This document shows positions 23,251-36,557 of a stretch of DNA of 64,000 nt, one piece after another. The number at the start of each line of letters is the position of its first letter. Position 1 is the first letter of the stretch. Source of the DNA: Scylla paramamosain (Eukaryota > Arthropoda > Malacostraca > Decapoda > Portunidae); NCBI RefSeq assembly GCF_035594125.1, contig NC_087192.1, positions 12,558,501 through 12,622,500 of the forward strand. The letters run 5' to 3'. Below the pieces are notes generated by a model. The model saw only the letters and a list, made by a program, of their open reading frames with translations, was not told the origin of the DNA and made no database searches. A program made the position numbers and the translations under genes.

Positions 23251-23477
23251 CCTCCACTCCCACCCATAATGGTATGGAGTGACATGAAATGAATAACATT
23301 TACCACGGTATTGATAGAGCAAATTTTTATCATGTGGATTGTCATACCCTTTAAAGTCTGCCGGCACGGGGTGACGTAGCGTATCTCATGTGAAAGCTCC
23401 CTTCAGCAGATGTGATTTGCTTCGTAAAATTAGAAGCACATTTCAACTGACCTACAGTAAGTCTCGTGTACTTCATC

Positions 23478-23605
23478 AATTTTGAGTGAAGGGTGTATGT
23501 GTAATCAGGTGCTTGTAGTTTTGTGTGAAGGAAGAGAGTTGTCTTTAGAGGTCAAGCTGTGACTGCCCCCTTGTGTTGTGAGACACAAGGGAAATGTTCA
23601 GTGAG
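23478..23605 (-). mobile_element. LINE-II copy F, part 2 (5' leader)
   Basis: Minus-strand match to the LINE-II copy G leader (55075-55185): tgacctcactgaac, gtgtctcaca-cac, ctctaaagacaactctcttcc and cacccttcactca. It directly continues 18986-20027 once the DIRS element is removed. Confidence 0.8.
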
Positions 23606-23686
23606 GTCAAAGCTTCCATTGCAATTTGTATCAAGTTATTTTGATGTTAAATATTTATATCAATACTTAATTAAATCATCACTCAC

Positions 23687-23907
23687 CAGCAGCAAACATT
23701 GGAAGAATGTCTGGACTTCCCCAACACCATGTGTGCCGGCTCTCATTGAAAACGGAGTCAAACTCAACTGGGTTTTCCTTCCATCCTTTGGCAATAGCAC
23801 TGGGATCTTCATAGAGGCCAGCAATAATTGCCACATGGCCTGGACGAGACTCAGTGGGAACCCGGGTGTGAGACACTCCCCATGTTCCATTGTTTTCAAT
23901 TATGGAT
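23687..23907 (-). CDS. PIGN: PIGN coding exon 2 (GPI ethanolamine phosphate transferase 1)
   Basis: A 221-bp minus-strand exon. The acceptor ttttatatttcag precedes 23907 and the donor gtgagt follows 23687. It encodes [54 protein letters not shown], closely resembling animal PIGN as I recall it. PIGN transfers ethanolamine phosphate to the first mannose of the GPI anchor in the ER lumen. The Thr in [10 protein letters not shown] is the expected nucleophile of this alkaline-phosphatase-like domain. Phase: exon 1 ends with AG and this exon opens with A, completing an Arg codon; it ends one base into a Gly codon. The remaining exons lie left of the window or were not found. Confidence 0.95.
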
Positions 23908-23909
23908 CT

Positions 23910-25409
23910 GAAATATAAAACATACCCATTTGTGGATTTCATGCATAAATCTAATATTTAAAAAATCACTTTCATAGCCTTCATCCTGCATGACAATACA
24001 TGTTTCTTCCCATTCTTTGAGTAGTTTAACACATTTTTGACACTAACCAATGTTACTAACCACTTTGATGAGTTTCTAGTACTCTCTCCATGAGCAATTA
24101 CATTGTACAGTAAAATCTTTCATTCCACAATTCATCAGTACTGCAACATTACAGAGATAAAAATCATGATATACAGAATATCAAAGATATTAAAAATTAT
24201 GAAAGATACTGGGGCCATTTTACTTTTATTCAAAGAATGTTATTTTAACGGAAGGGGATTGGTAAGGCACCAATAAAAAAAAGATAACAAAACAATATTC
24301 AATGAGACTAAGATACATACATTAATGCAAATAAGAGAAAAGAAAATTAGAATTGTCAAGACATACAAATTAAAATGTCAGGAACTCCCATTATAAAGGC
24401 AAAACTCCCAACCTATGAATCACAAGAGATAATGAAGATATATGATGGCTGACAATCAACATCACATATGTTAATATAAAAAAAATTTCACTTAATAAGA
24501 GACAGTTCTGTTGTGTTCACTGATAGCAAATTATCACCATCATAATTTCATTTAACATCTTTATTTTTCCTTTATGGGGCTGGAAGACTCTATTCCACTT
24601 TATGTGGTAATAAGCCCATATATTTGAGACAAAAATTTTCCTCCCTCAGGTGCCCATCTCTGATTCTTTGATAGGGAATAGGTTTGACCTCAGGGTGACT
24701 TAAGAAATAGCCAACCAAGACTATTGATGACTATTGATGACAAGGATGACTGCACCATGTGACACAGTTCCTCTCAAGTAGGGCAATACACAACCATAAT
24801 TAGAGATAAGATACCAATAATATGGAACATATCCTCTAGAAATTAGTTTTGGTGTCAAGTTTGTCAGTTAAGCTCATGCCACCCTTCTATTATTCAACAC
24901 CTTGCCAACAGTATCAAACCAAGAATTGCTTAAACCAACCTAATGTAACTAAACCTACTTGTCCAAATCTTCAGTAGTTTTAGCAACAAATATCAATATT
25001 TTTAAAGTACAATTTATTTTTATCTACATGCTGTACTAACCCATAACTATTAATTATTGGTAAACTTTCATTCACATAGCAAACTTACACCCATGTATCA
25101 CAGTTATGTGATCTGGGAATAAAAAAAACTTGAGTTATTCCTTTTGTTTTCTTAACCTGTAAACAGATCCCATTTTTCCACCACCAGTGCATCCAGCAAC
25201 AGTATGTTACCATTAATCCAGCATTCGCCTATTGTAAAGATAACAGAGGGGAGGGAGAAAGGGCAACTCTGATAACATTAATTAATAATCATGGGTACAT
25301 AGATAAAAACAATAGATCTTCATTTGTTATGACATACTTTATTATTAATTATTGCTAAAATCTAATTCACAGTGTAAACTTACACCCATACATTACAGTT
25401 CAAGTTGTG
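23910..25409. other. PIGN intron 1, nothing recognised
   Basis: AT-rich sequence. No mobile element, RNA gene or exon could be supported here. Confidence 0.4.
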
Positions 25410-26072
25410 GGTAAGAGAAAATATAGAAACACAAAGTGAGTCCTAGAGTTTATCAGTAAAAGAGATGAAGGACTGATGATATTAGTTCATTCTTGTACTA
25501 GTAAGGTGAACAGAATAGGGATCAGAGTAAGTAGAAATTCCCATGCAGCAAGACCATGGGAGTTAACAAGTCCATGAGAGCAATAATCATGGAAATAATC
25601 AGTGGTGATTGACAAAATCAAGGTAATCTGTTAAATGGAAGGAAATGATGAAACAAAAGAGAAGTTTTGACATCATCATGTTTATGAGTTGAAACTCCTC
25701 ATATGCAAGAATAGTACCTACTCCATCTATGGACAGATAAGGGCCCTATAGAGCTGGCAGCTGGGAAGAAGAAAAGTATTGTTACAGGTGACACAGAACA
25801 CCTAACTTCAGGGAAGCCATTACAGCAAGGAAAGATATGTTAGATTTCCAGCTGATGTTTTTAGTACCTATGTTTATTATACAAGAGGAGGAAGATAGTT
25901 GAGTTACTGAAGAAGTGGGGATAGTTGTCTCAAAGGTTGTGTTTACTGGAAAGATGAAGAAACCAAATCTTTGAGGCATGGTACAACACAAGGTTTACCC
26001 TGACCATCCTGAAATAACATAAAGATAAGAAGTTAGGCATTCTGTGGCTTCCTTGCATTAATTGTTCATGAG
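25410..26072 (-). mobile_element. LINE-II copy M (old, degenerate)
   Basis: On the minus strand this follows the LINE-II RT C-terminal region: antisense of the ACTLG...gttcc-gagttta and ggacagataa-g-cc blocks seen in copies D and E. It is riddled with indels and has no usable frame. Divergence is much greater than in A-B-C, suggesting an older insertion. Confidence 0.65.
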
Positions 26073-26519
26073 GGGTAATTACCAAAATATAATGATTTAT
26101 ACAGTACCCTCCTGAGTTTCAATGCATCATTGTTTCGCAATCCTCGAGTTTCACACTGAGTTCTAAATTCTTAACATCCTGACTTTTAAACATATCTCCT
26201 AAAGTTTCATACTTTCATCACATATGGTTCACAATTTCCTACCAGTGGCATCACATATAGTAAAAAATAAATATATACATGCTAAGTACTGTATATGTAT
26301 TTTCATGTACAGTTCACATACCTGAATGTAAGGATTTTCTATGTGAATAAATAATTTGTTTGCCACAAAACCATAAATAGTCATGCCACATGGCTTGCAT
26401 GTGAGAGTGGAGAAAAAGATCAGTGTCATAACACATGGCAACAGTGTCATTGTATTGTGAAAACACACATAAACAAATGAGAGGTCTCACTACTGTGGTA
26501 CAGTTGCATCCACAGCACA

Positions 26520-26745
26520 GCACTGCATCATGCTGCAGCAGCTCTGCACCTCCGCACTGCTGATTCATGCCAGATGTGTGGGCAAAACACATTTATACAG
26601 TCCCAATGTGGCAACACCACACCACAATATTCCTGCATCATGCTGGATGTGAGGACAAAATGCACATACTCACATAGTTCTAGATGTAGCAGCACTACCT
26701 CTCCACATTGTTGCATCACGCTGGAGTTCTCAGGCATGCAGCCAG
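26520..26745. repeat. Degenerate tandem repeat, period about 85-95 bp
   Basis: Three imperfect units share the blocks cac(c)tccgcac, gcatcatgctgga(t)gtg, g(a)ggacaaaa-caca and cacatag-tc. No family was recognised. Short minus-strand frames across it are probably incidental. Confidence 0.5.
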
Positions 26746-27195
26746 AATAAATAATCATTGTTCAGTATTTTCAATACCCAGAGTTTCATGATCCTTGAGT
26801 TTAGCATTATGCCTTGGGAAGAAAGCAAGCACAAAACTTTAGAGGGTACTATAAAGTAAAATTTGTTTTTATCTATATAATTACCCATAGCACCATGGAA
26901 CAAATTTTAATTTTGTATTAACTTTGGTCAGTAAATTTTATTTCTTAATTGTTTTTATCTAGAAATCAAAGAAAATGACAATTATTCCCTTTAAACTTTG
27001 TTTTTTTCTGATCTGGACAGTGATGTTTTGAAACTAACCTGCTATCATGTATCCAGATCTTATGTCATCCATTGCACCAGTGCCATACTGCTCTGAACTC
27101 CCTGTACCCACTCCTCCAAAGAGAGAAAGCAGCAGATTTTAGAAAGGAAAAACAGTTCAGAAGATAAGTCAATGACCCAGATTTCAGAGGTGCAA

Positions 27196-28080
27196 CTGAG
27201 GAAAGAGACCCTTACTTACCCAACCAAAATGATGTCAACGACCTGATCAGAGATCTTGGTCTCACAAAGTCCAATGCCTAGCTTTTGATGTCAAGACTCA
27301 AGCAGTGGAATGAATTTATTAGACAAAAGCGTGAAAGTATCAGGTCAGAAAAAGCGTTTTCAAGCTATTTTTACTCGTCAAGATGAGCTTTGTTTTTGCC
27401 ACAATGTGACCGATCTGTTTGAGGCAACTGGAATCACCTATAACCCCAACAAGTGGTGCCCCTTCATTGACAGCTCATGCAGGAGCCTCATAGCAGTGCT
27501 GTTTCACAACAGGAACATGTATCGGGAAGAACAACATCAAATGGGAGCAATTGTTGGAATCCAGAAAGGTACTGTTTCCTCCACTGCACTTAAAATTGGG
27601 CCTTATGAAACAATTCATCAGAGCTCTAGATAAGGAGTCTGCAGCATTCAAGTATCTCCTAGATTTCTTCCCTAAGCTGTCTGCAGCAAAAGTGAATGCT
27701 GGTGTCTTCATCACTTCACAGATAAAGAAGGTCATGGAGTGCAAGGAGTTCTCCCAAGAAGCTCATTAGGATGGAGAAAGCAGCGTGGAATAGCTTTGTT
27801 GCAGTGTTTCTTGGCTTCTTGGGGAATCACAAGGCCAAAAACTATGTGGAGCTTGATGAAACATTGGTGAGAAACTATGGAAAAATGGGTTGCAGGATGT
27901 CTCTCAAAATCCATATCCTTGACTCTCATCTTGATAAATTTAAGAACATGGTGGCATACTTCAAGGAGCAAGGCAAGCACTTCCCACTGGATATACTGGA
28001 CTTTGAACACCACTATCAAGGGTCGTATAAAGAAAACCTGATGGGAGACTATACTTGAGGGCTGATTCGTGAAAGTAATT
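27196..28080 (+). pseudogene. Arthropod repeat-associated protein, degenerate copy
   Basis: Recognisable pieces of a protein repeated widely in arthropod genomes: PNQNDVNDLIRDLGLTKSNA, DELCFCHNVTDLFEATGI, FIDSSCRSLIAVLFHN, LKLGLMKQFIRALDKES, KAAWNSFVAVFLGFLGNHKA, GCRMSLKIHILDSHLDKF and DILDFEHHYQGSYKENLMGDY. They lie in order but in different frames. There is a TAG after KSNA, several shifts, a deletion near 27535, and TGG changed to TGA at about 28060. The family appears transposon-associated; its biochemical role is unknown to me. Recognition is from memory of similar predicted proteins, so a search is needed. Confidence 0.65.
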
Positions 28081-28499
28081 TAGAGTACAGAGGGTGTCTG
28101 AGTTAGGAAGTAATGAGTTATGAATATTCAGAGATACAAGCAGTCTACTTGCAAAATGAAACTGTGCTCTTGATGTTGTTCCCTTTGCTAACCTACAATT
28201 CAAATTTGGTGCTACGCACCATATTTACCTAGAATTGCCCTTCACCGCTACCCATGCAGCACAGCAGTATAGTGAAGAACTGCTCACCGTCCCAGGACAT
28301 GGGCCCTGTAGCAATTTATTTTGAGACGCTAGTTTAAAATTTAAATTTAATCAAAAAACTTATCATACTGCACCATACTGAGTCTGGCTCAAGATTACAC
28401 AGTGCACAGACCTCTGCCAGTCACCCTCTCAGAGGCATAGAGATGAGAGAGCTGCGCTGCATGGAGTAGAAAGCCTGCTCCATTACAATAAGTCCACGA

Positions 28500-30800
<2,301 letters not shown>

Positions 30801-31856
30801 TTAAATATTTTCAAGTCGCACTACAATGTTTGCAGAATGTACGATACTTGTTTTAAACCAAAAAAATTACATTAAGTTACAAGTAAAACAAATTATGAGC
30901 AGCCTTCCGAAACATATCTCACTCATACCTCAAACACTCTGTATAAGCGTAAATTGTGGAAAATTATTCATTTCTAATGTTCCATTATCTCACTTGCATA
31001 ATCCTAGAATAAGTAAATGCTACTTTTGTATCATATGTCATTTTGTTTCTACTTTGTGCAAATGAGAGTTCAAATTTGCCACTTTCTCCCAATGGGCATT
31101 GGTAAATTTCATAAATATCATTATCCTGGCCGCAAAAGTGTTTTTCCATGTTTTCTAGGCATAAGCAAATAGAAAATAACAGTTATTATCCACGGACAAA
31201 AATTATGTTACACAGTGTAATCAATAATAATTGTTTAGCCCCTTTATTCATACATCAAGCATACTAAAACAAACTCCAAGCGATTTTGGAAATTAAAGAA
31301 AACACCAAGTTAACCCTTTTCCTTTTTTTTTTATCTTTGTTCCATTCTCTTCTACATGATGGAGAGGCAGCCCAAAAGCAGAAATTATATGAGTAGCTGG
31401 CTGCGATAATGGGTCAAGTGCCAAAGGTAAAACAAATGCATTTAAAAGTAAGCACACTGCATGCGTTGGTCATTCACCATCGCTTTACTTTACCTGTCCA
31501 GTGTGTCCTAGACAGAGTATATGCAATTGTGTTATATCTCATTATAGAGTACATTTTCTTGACTTTTACATGATATACATCTGTTATAAAATGAGGAATA
31601 ATGCACTGTGTTAAGCAGGAACCAATTTCAGATTTTGAAATTTTCACATGGGCCAGTAAACCTTTGAACAAAAAAAATATATTGACATGCAATATCTCTT
31701 AATAATTAATTAAGAACAGACTCAGATTCCTAAGTAAAACACTCCATGACAGTAATTTTGGTGCTTCCTGCTGACTCAGTTGCGCTGTCCTGGCACCACT
31801 CTCTTTCTAGGAGGAAGGATGAATGATGCTGCCAGATATACAATAATTTCTACTAT
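30801..31856. other. PIGN intron 1, nothing recognised
   Basis: AT-rich sequence of about 1 kb without open frames of interest or repeats that I can assign. Confidence 0.4.
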
Positions 31857-31857
31857 T

Positions 31858-31944
<87 letters not shown>
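31857..31944. repeat. (TC)n microsatellite
   Basis: About 43 TC units. First of three long TC/GA blocks within 500 bp. Confidence 0.95.
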
Positions 31945-31947
<3 letters not shown>

Positions 31948-32075
31948 TCACTATAAACCATCGTAGGGCAGTGAGACAGTTTATAGTGAGGATCTCTTGT
32001 TGTTTATTCTCAACATTTTTATCTTCTACTCTTTAAAAGATTTGCAAGTGATTTGCCTTCCTTTTTCAAGATTAC

Positions 32076-32331
<256 letters not shown>

Positions 32332-32333
<2 letters not shown>

Positions 32334-32929
32334 GCAATAGATAAGTAATAATTGTACCTTAACAACATAGCTTCCTATAATAACTTGACACAAACCATAA
32401 GGATATTGGCATTAGCAATGCCATACAGCAGTTTGGGTTGGCTGCTGTGATACATGTTGACAGAGAAAACTTATGTGCCCCCCACAATGAAGTTTTTATA
32501 TTGTCATTTATGGAAACTTTCATGTGTGTAACACTAATTTTTTTTAGTAACAACAGTGTATACTAATGTTTTGCATTAGAATTAACCATCATTATCAACA
32601 GTTGCCTCTTCAAACATCTCATATTTACAGAATGAGATAGAGATGGCAATAGCATGGTTGATGAGGTATACACTACTATGATTAATGAATGTTAGCTAGA
32701 TGCACAATAGAGGTACAATTACATCAATATTATTTCTAAGATGTAGGGAAAATTATAGAACAGAATACATTATTAACGCCATTTCACAATGGTTGGCGTT
32801 TGGCCCCTTGTCGCAGCCAGCTGCTCATATTATTTTGGTGAACTGTGCCTTTGATGATTCAGAACCTTTGGGACGATGAGGTAATACTATCTGGGACTCA
32901 GTATGATTAGATTTACAAAACTATTTGCC
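32332..32929. other. PIGN intron 1, nothing recognised
   Basis: No gene or repeat supported. Confidence 0.4.
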
Positions 32930-33325
32930 ATCAGAAGACTATTAGACTATTATAAGGCAGTTAAAGGATTATTATACAGCAGTCATGACATGTAATATGG
33001 CAGTTAGAAGATGATAATATGGCAGTTAGGAGATGATAATATGGCAGTTGAGATGATTTTTGATAGAAGATAGTAATATGGCAATTAGGAGATTGTTACA
33101 CAGCAGTTACGAGTTATTTAACAGAAGATTGTAACACAAAAGAGACTTTTATGTGGCAGTTGGGAAATTTTGTTACACAGCAGTTAAGAGATGATGACAC
33201 AGCAGTTAGGAGATGGTTACAGAGCTATTTGGAGGTTACATGATAGTTAGGAGATTGTTACAGAGAAGTTAAATGGTCCTATGCCAATTAAAAGATGGTT
33301 TAATAGCAGTTAGGAGAGTGTGTAT
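32930..33325. repeat. Degenerate minisatellite, unit about 20-27 bp
   Basis: Roughly 15 imperfect units built on gcagttaggagatgataata. The clearest stretch is at 32998-33055, where gataatatggcagttaggag recurs. Units vary in length, consistent with an old array. Confidence 0.75.
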
Positions 33326-33983
33326 GGATTTACTGAGTAGAAGTCCCTCCCTTATGAATATAAATTGTTTCAAGTTATAAATAGTATTAGGTTTCCTGTT
33401 TAGTATACCAAAAAAAATTCTCAACTTAAATTCTGATAAATTAAATTAAGGGATAATATGGTTTAGACCACAAAATTTAACATATTTTCTTTACAAGGGC
33501 AAAGAATTTATTCAGCCCCACAGCCTTACCTGAAATGTTAGGTCTGTGAATTGGTGCAAAATGCTAGGGAGGCAAGTCCCTATTGTTTGACTTATCAGCT
33601 AGGTCACTTCAGTCAGAGACACAACAAAACCTATTACCACCACATCACTGCATGTTTCCATAGTGAAGAGGTAGCACAAGATAATCACCATTTCTGCCAC
33701 AAGGAAATGTGACTGTTCCACCTTCCCATTTCTTTTTTTTTTTTTTTCTTTTCTCTTTTCCTCCTCTGGATTTCCTCCTTTACAAAGTCAGTAATAATGA
33801 CTAATCCTGTTCAGCCATATCAATACTTGTCCAACAATTACTGTTATTGTAGACAAGCAGCATATTACCAAGTTCTAGAAAAAGCTATGCTCATATTTTT
33901 AATTGCAAAGCTTCCCTCTTCTCAGCTGTCCATTTTCTTATAGCTTTTATAAAGTGGTAAATATGATTTTACACACTAAACAT

Positions 33984-35240
33984 TAGAGATCTGCTGATAG
34001 TATTGGTATTGGTATCAGTACCAGCAATATCAGCCTTTTTAGGCAGCATAAGTATTGGCATCAGCAAAGTGAAAATATAACCAATACCTCAATATTTTCT
34101 GTTTTATTATGAGTGGTACAGTTTTATATTAAGATTGACAATCGGTGATGAGTAGCCCAACCCAACCAGACCTGACCTCACCCAGCCAAGCCCAACCTAA
34201 GCCAACTGTCACACTTTCAAGAAGCTCATAATTTGGAAACTATGAGGCCAATCATTATGAAACTTTTATCATATGAAAGTACAACTTTTTATATTTGATA
34301 TCCAATAGGCTTCATCATGTCTACTGCATTGAATTAGCACATAACTTGCAAAAAGTCAAATGGTGTTTAAAAACAGTTCTCATTTTTCTCAATAATTGCA
34401 GAAATTATTTTGATGAAATTTGGTATGGGGTTCCCCCTTGATATGGTGAGTGACAGGCTATGTCCCAATCCCCCCCCAGCCAAATAAAACCACTAGAAAA
34501 ATTACCTTGAAAATGACAAGTGGTGTCAACACTCTTCCCTACCCACCTGTGACACACACACACCTATTCTCCATATGCTCAACAGATACAGATTACTCCT
34601 GAGCACCAAAAACTGTTTACATTGAGGCTTTTCAACAGGATCACATTTATCTTATTTCAAAGATTGAATTACTGTCTTACATTCTATGTCTTTCCTCCAA
34701 ATATACAAAACCAAAGTAAATATTTATAGAAACTATAAATTAGTAATAAACTGCAGCTTTTGCTCGGTCTTTTAATATCTTAAATCAAGTAACTTTGTTC
34801 AGAACCGAATTATGGTGCCACAACCAAAGCAATAATGAGTTCAAAATTTTGTTTGAAAACCGATTTGTTCAAAAGGGAGGCATTCAGTAACCGAGGTTCC
34901 ACTATATGTAGATTTTGAGTAAAAGTTCATAAAACTGTATACTACTTAAAATCTGACTCTATGACTCTAAGTCTATGACTTTCAACTGTCAGTACTATGC
35001 AACTAGACAAACAGTTACTAATACTTCAAGTTTCCCCTTTTCTAACATTAAGAAAAGTAATTTCATATCTTTATAATTCAATCATACAGATTAAATGCAA
35101 GGTAATCAAAATAGAAAAAAAACATCAATTTTGTTATCAGTATCAGCAAAATGTTGGCCATTTGTTAGTATCAGAGTATCGGTATTAGCTGAAAAGTGGG
35201 TATCAGTATCAGCCAACATCTTAGTTTTAGCATATCTCTA
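33984..35240. mobile_element. hAT-like non-autonomous element with 8-bp TSD
   Basis: Begins TAGAGATCTGCTGATAG and ends with the inverted form of TAGAGATATGCTAAAAC. Flanks are ctaaacat (33976-33983) and ctaaacag (35241-35248), an 8-bp duplication with one mismatch. Both ends carry ggtatcagta/tactgatacc-type subterminal repeats. An 8-bp TSD and TAGAGATR ends fit the hAT superfamily. No transposase frame. It contains TA-MITE copy 3 at 34590-34904. Confidence 0.7.
34590..34904 (+). mobile_element. TA-MITE copy 3 (right part), nested
   Basis: Collinear with 48930-49229: gattactcctgagcac, gaattactgtcttac, cctccaaatata, gaaccgaattatgg, then the right end ccgaggttccacta next to TA. The left part is absent. 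Confidence 0.7.
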
Positions 35241-35539
35241 CTAAACAGGTCTATATTTTCTCCAAAGAAAACTAGAAATACTATATTTGGCTTAACTCTT
35301 AACAACTTATGAGTTGTTCTGGGCCAAGGTGCCCAATTACATCATTTAGCCTTCTTATGACCAACCCTTTGCTACTCTTTGTGACTCGTAGGGTTGTAAG
35401 TCCCTTAAAGTAGAAAAGTAACTTCATGAATATGGCCCCAGTTTTTAAATGGTGGTCATAGAGGTTAGATGCATGGATGGCCTTATCACCAGACCCTCCC
35501 TCTCTTTGGAAAAATGGTTAGTCACCTTTTTTGTTCCTA

Positions 35540-36090
35540 GGAATACCTAGGAGGTAGACTGTTTCAAGTATTTGGAACCAACAGTTACAGGAGACAAAAG
35601 AAATGAGACAGAGGTGAAGTGGAGCGTTTAGTGAAAGAAGCATGAAAACTACTTGGTGGACTGAGAAAGACCCTAAAACATAGGAAACAAGGTATGAGCA
35701 TAAGGAATGAAATAAGAGGGAATGGTGGTGCCCACTATGCTTTATGGTGCTGAAGCATGGAACATGAAAGTAGCGGAGAAGAAACTTAAATGCAGTGGAA
35801 ACAAAGTGTTTGAAGAGTATGTGTTGGGTAATATGGAAAGATCGATTAAGAAATGAGGAGAACTGGTGTTTTGAGAGATTTGGCTGGACAGGCAGTTCAG
35901 TGTATGTTAAGATGATTAGGGCATGTGGAGAGAATGGAGGACAGTAAATTAGTAGAAATCAATGCAATCAAATGTATGCAGTGAAAGATTAAGAGGAAGA
36001 ATAACTGTAGCAAACAAGAGTGACTGTGCATGACAAAGGTGAATGGAGAGTGACAGTGGGGGGTGGATGAATATGTCTCATCAATTGCTG
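35540..36090 (+). mobile_element. LINE fragment, RT C-terminal region (degenerate)
   Basis: Conceptual reading across frames gives YLGGRLF-VFG, RLVKEA-KLLGGLRKTLK, a YGAE-like W region, and LGHVERMEDSKLVE. These are the C-terminal landmarks of another LINE family common in crustaceans. No frame longer than about 40 residues survives. Boundaries are approximate. Confidence 0.55.
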
Positions 36091-36111
36091 AGGGAATGTG
36101 AGTGTACTTAG

Positions 36112-36557
36112 CAGCTCTCTCTTGTTGCTGCAATGTTGCATTTCTTGCAATCTTGTAAGGCTGTTTTTATGTTGATTGCTCTTCTGATCTTACTAACTGC
36201 TTGCCTCCCCTCCTCCCACAGCCTTGCTGCTCATGACTTTCTTCTTTCTCTCACCCTTATTCTGTCCACCTCTCTAATGCAAGAGTTAACTAGCATTCTC
36301 AATCCTTCATCCCTTTCTCTGGTAAACTCTGGAACTCCCTTCCTGTTTCTGTATTTCCTCCTTCCTATGACTTGAACTCTTTCAAGAGGGAGGCTTCAAG
36401 ACAGTTATCCTTTAATTTCTAACAACTGCTTTTGACTCCGTTTGGGGACCAGCACCTCAGTGGGCTTTTTTTTTTTTTACCATAATTTAGTTGTCCTTGG
36501 CTGATGCCCCCCTCCTACTTAAAAAGAAAGAAAGAAAAGAAAAAAAAAGAAAAAAAA
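36112..36557 (+). mobile_element. LINE-II copy H (3' end, diverged subfamily)
   Basis: A 5'-truncated copy covering the last RT residues (SNARVN-, [15 protein letters not shown]) and a UTR with ggggaccagcacctcagtgg, ending in A-rich sequence at 36525-36557. The UTR variant matches copy L at 47098. Confidence 0.75.

Larger units (their letters stand above)
20028..23477 (+). mobile_element. DIRS-type retrotransposon (internally deleted)
   Basis: A tyrosine-recombinase retrotransposon with gag, an RT start and the YR gene, bounded by inverted ends instead of LTRs. The left end (20028-20105) and right end (23378-23477) are partly inverted to one another. A region at 23107-23250 is complementary to the left end followed directly by the right end, the typical DIRS internal complementary region. 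It lies inside the LINE-II F leader; the sextet aatttt occurs at both junctions. The RT core, RNase H and methyltransferase are missing, apparently through one deletion near 22090, so the element is non-autonomous. Confidence 0.88.

Noticed and set aside
25150..25245. Minus-strand short open stretch with possible splice sites
   Set aside because: Only about 25 codons, weak sites, no similarity that I recognise.
27037..27140. Minus-strand exon-like stretch (SSEQYGTGAMDDIRSGYMIA) ending at a gttagt donor
   Set aside because: No acceptor of quality, very short, not recognised, and it would disrupt the exact phase between PIGN exons 1 and 2.
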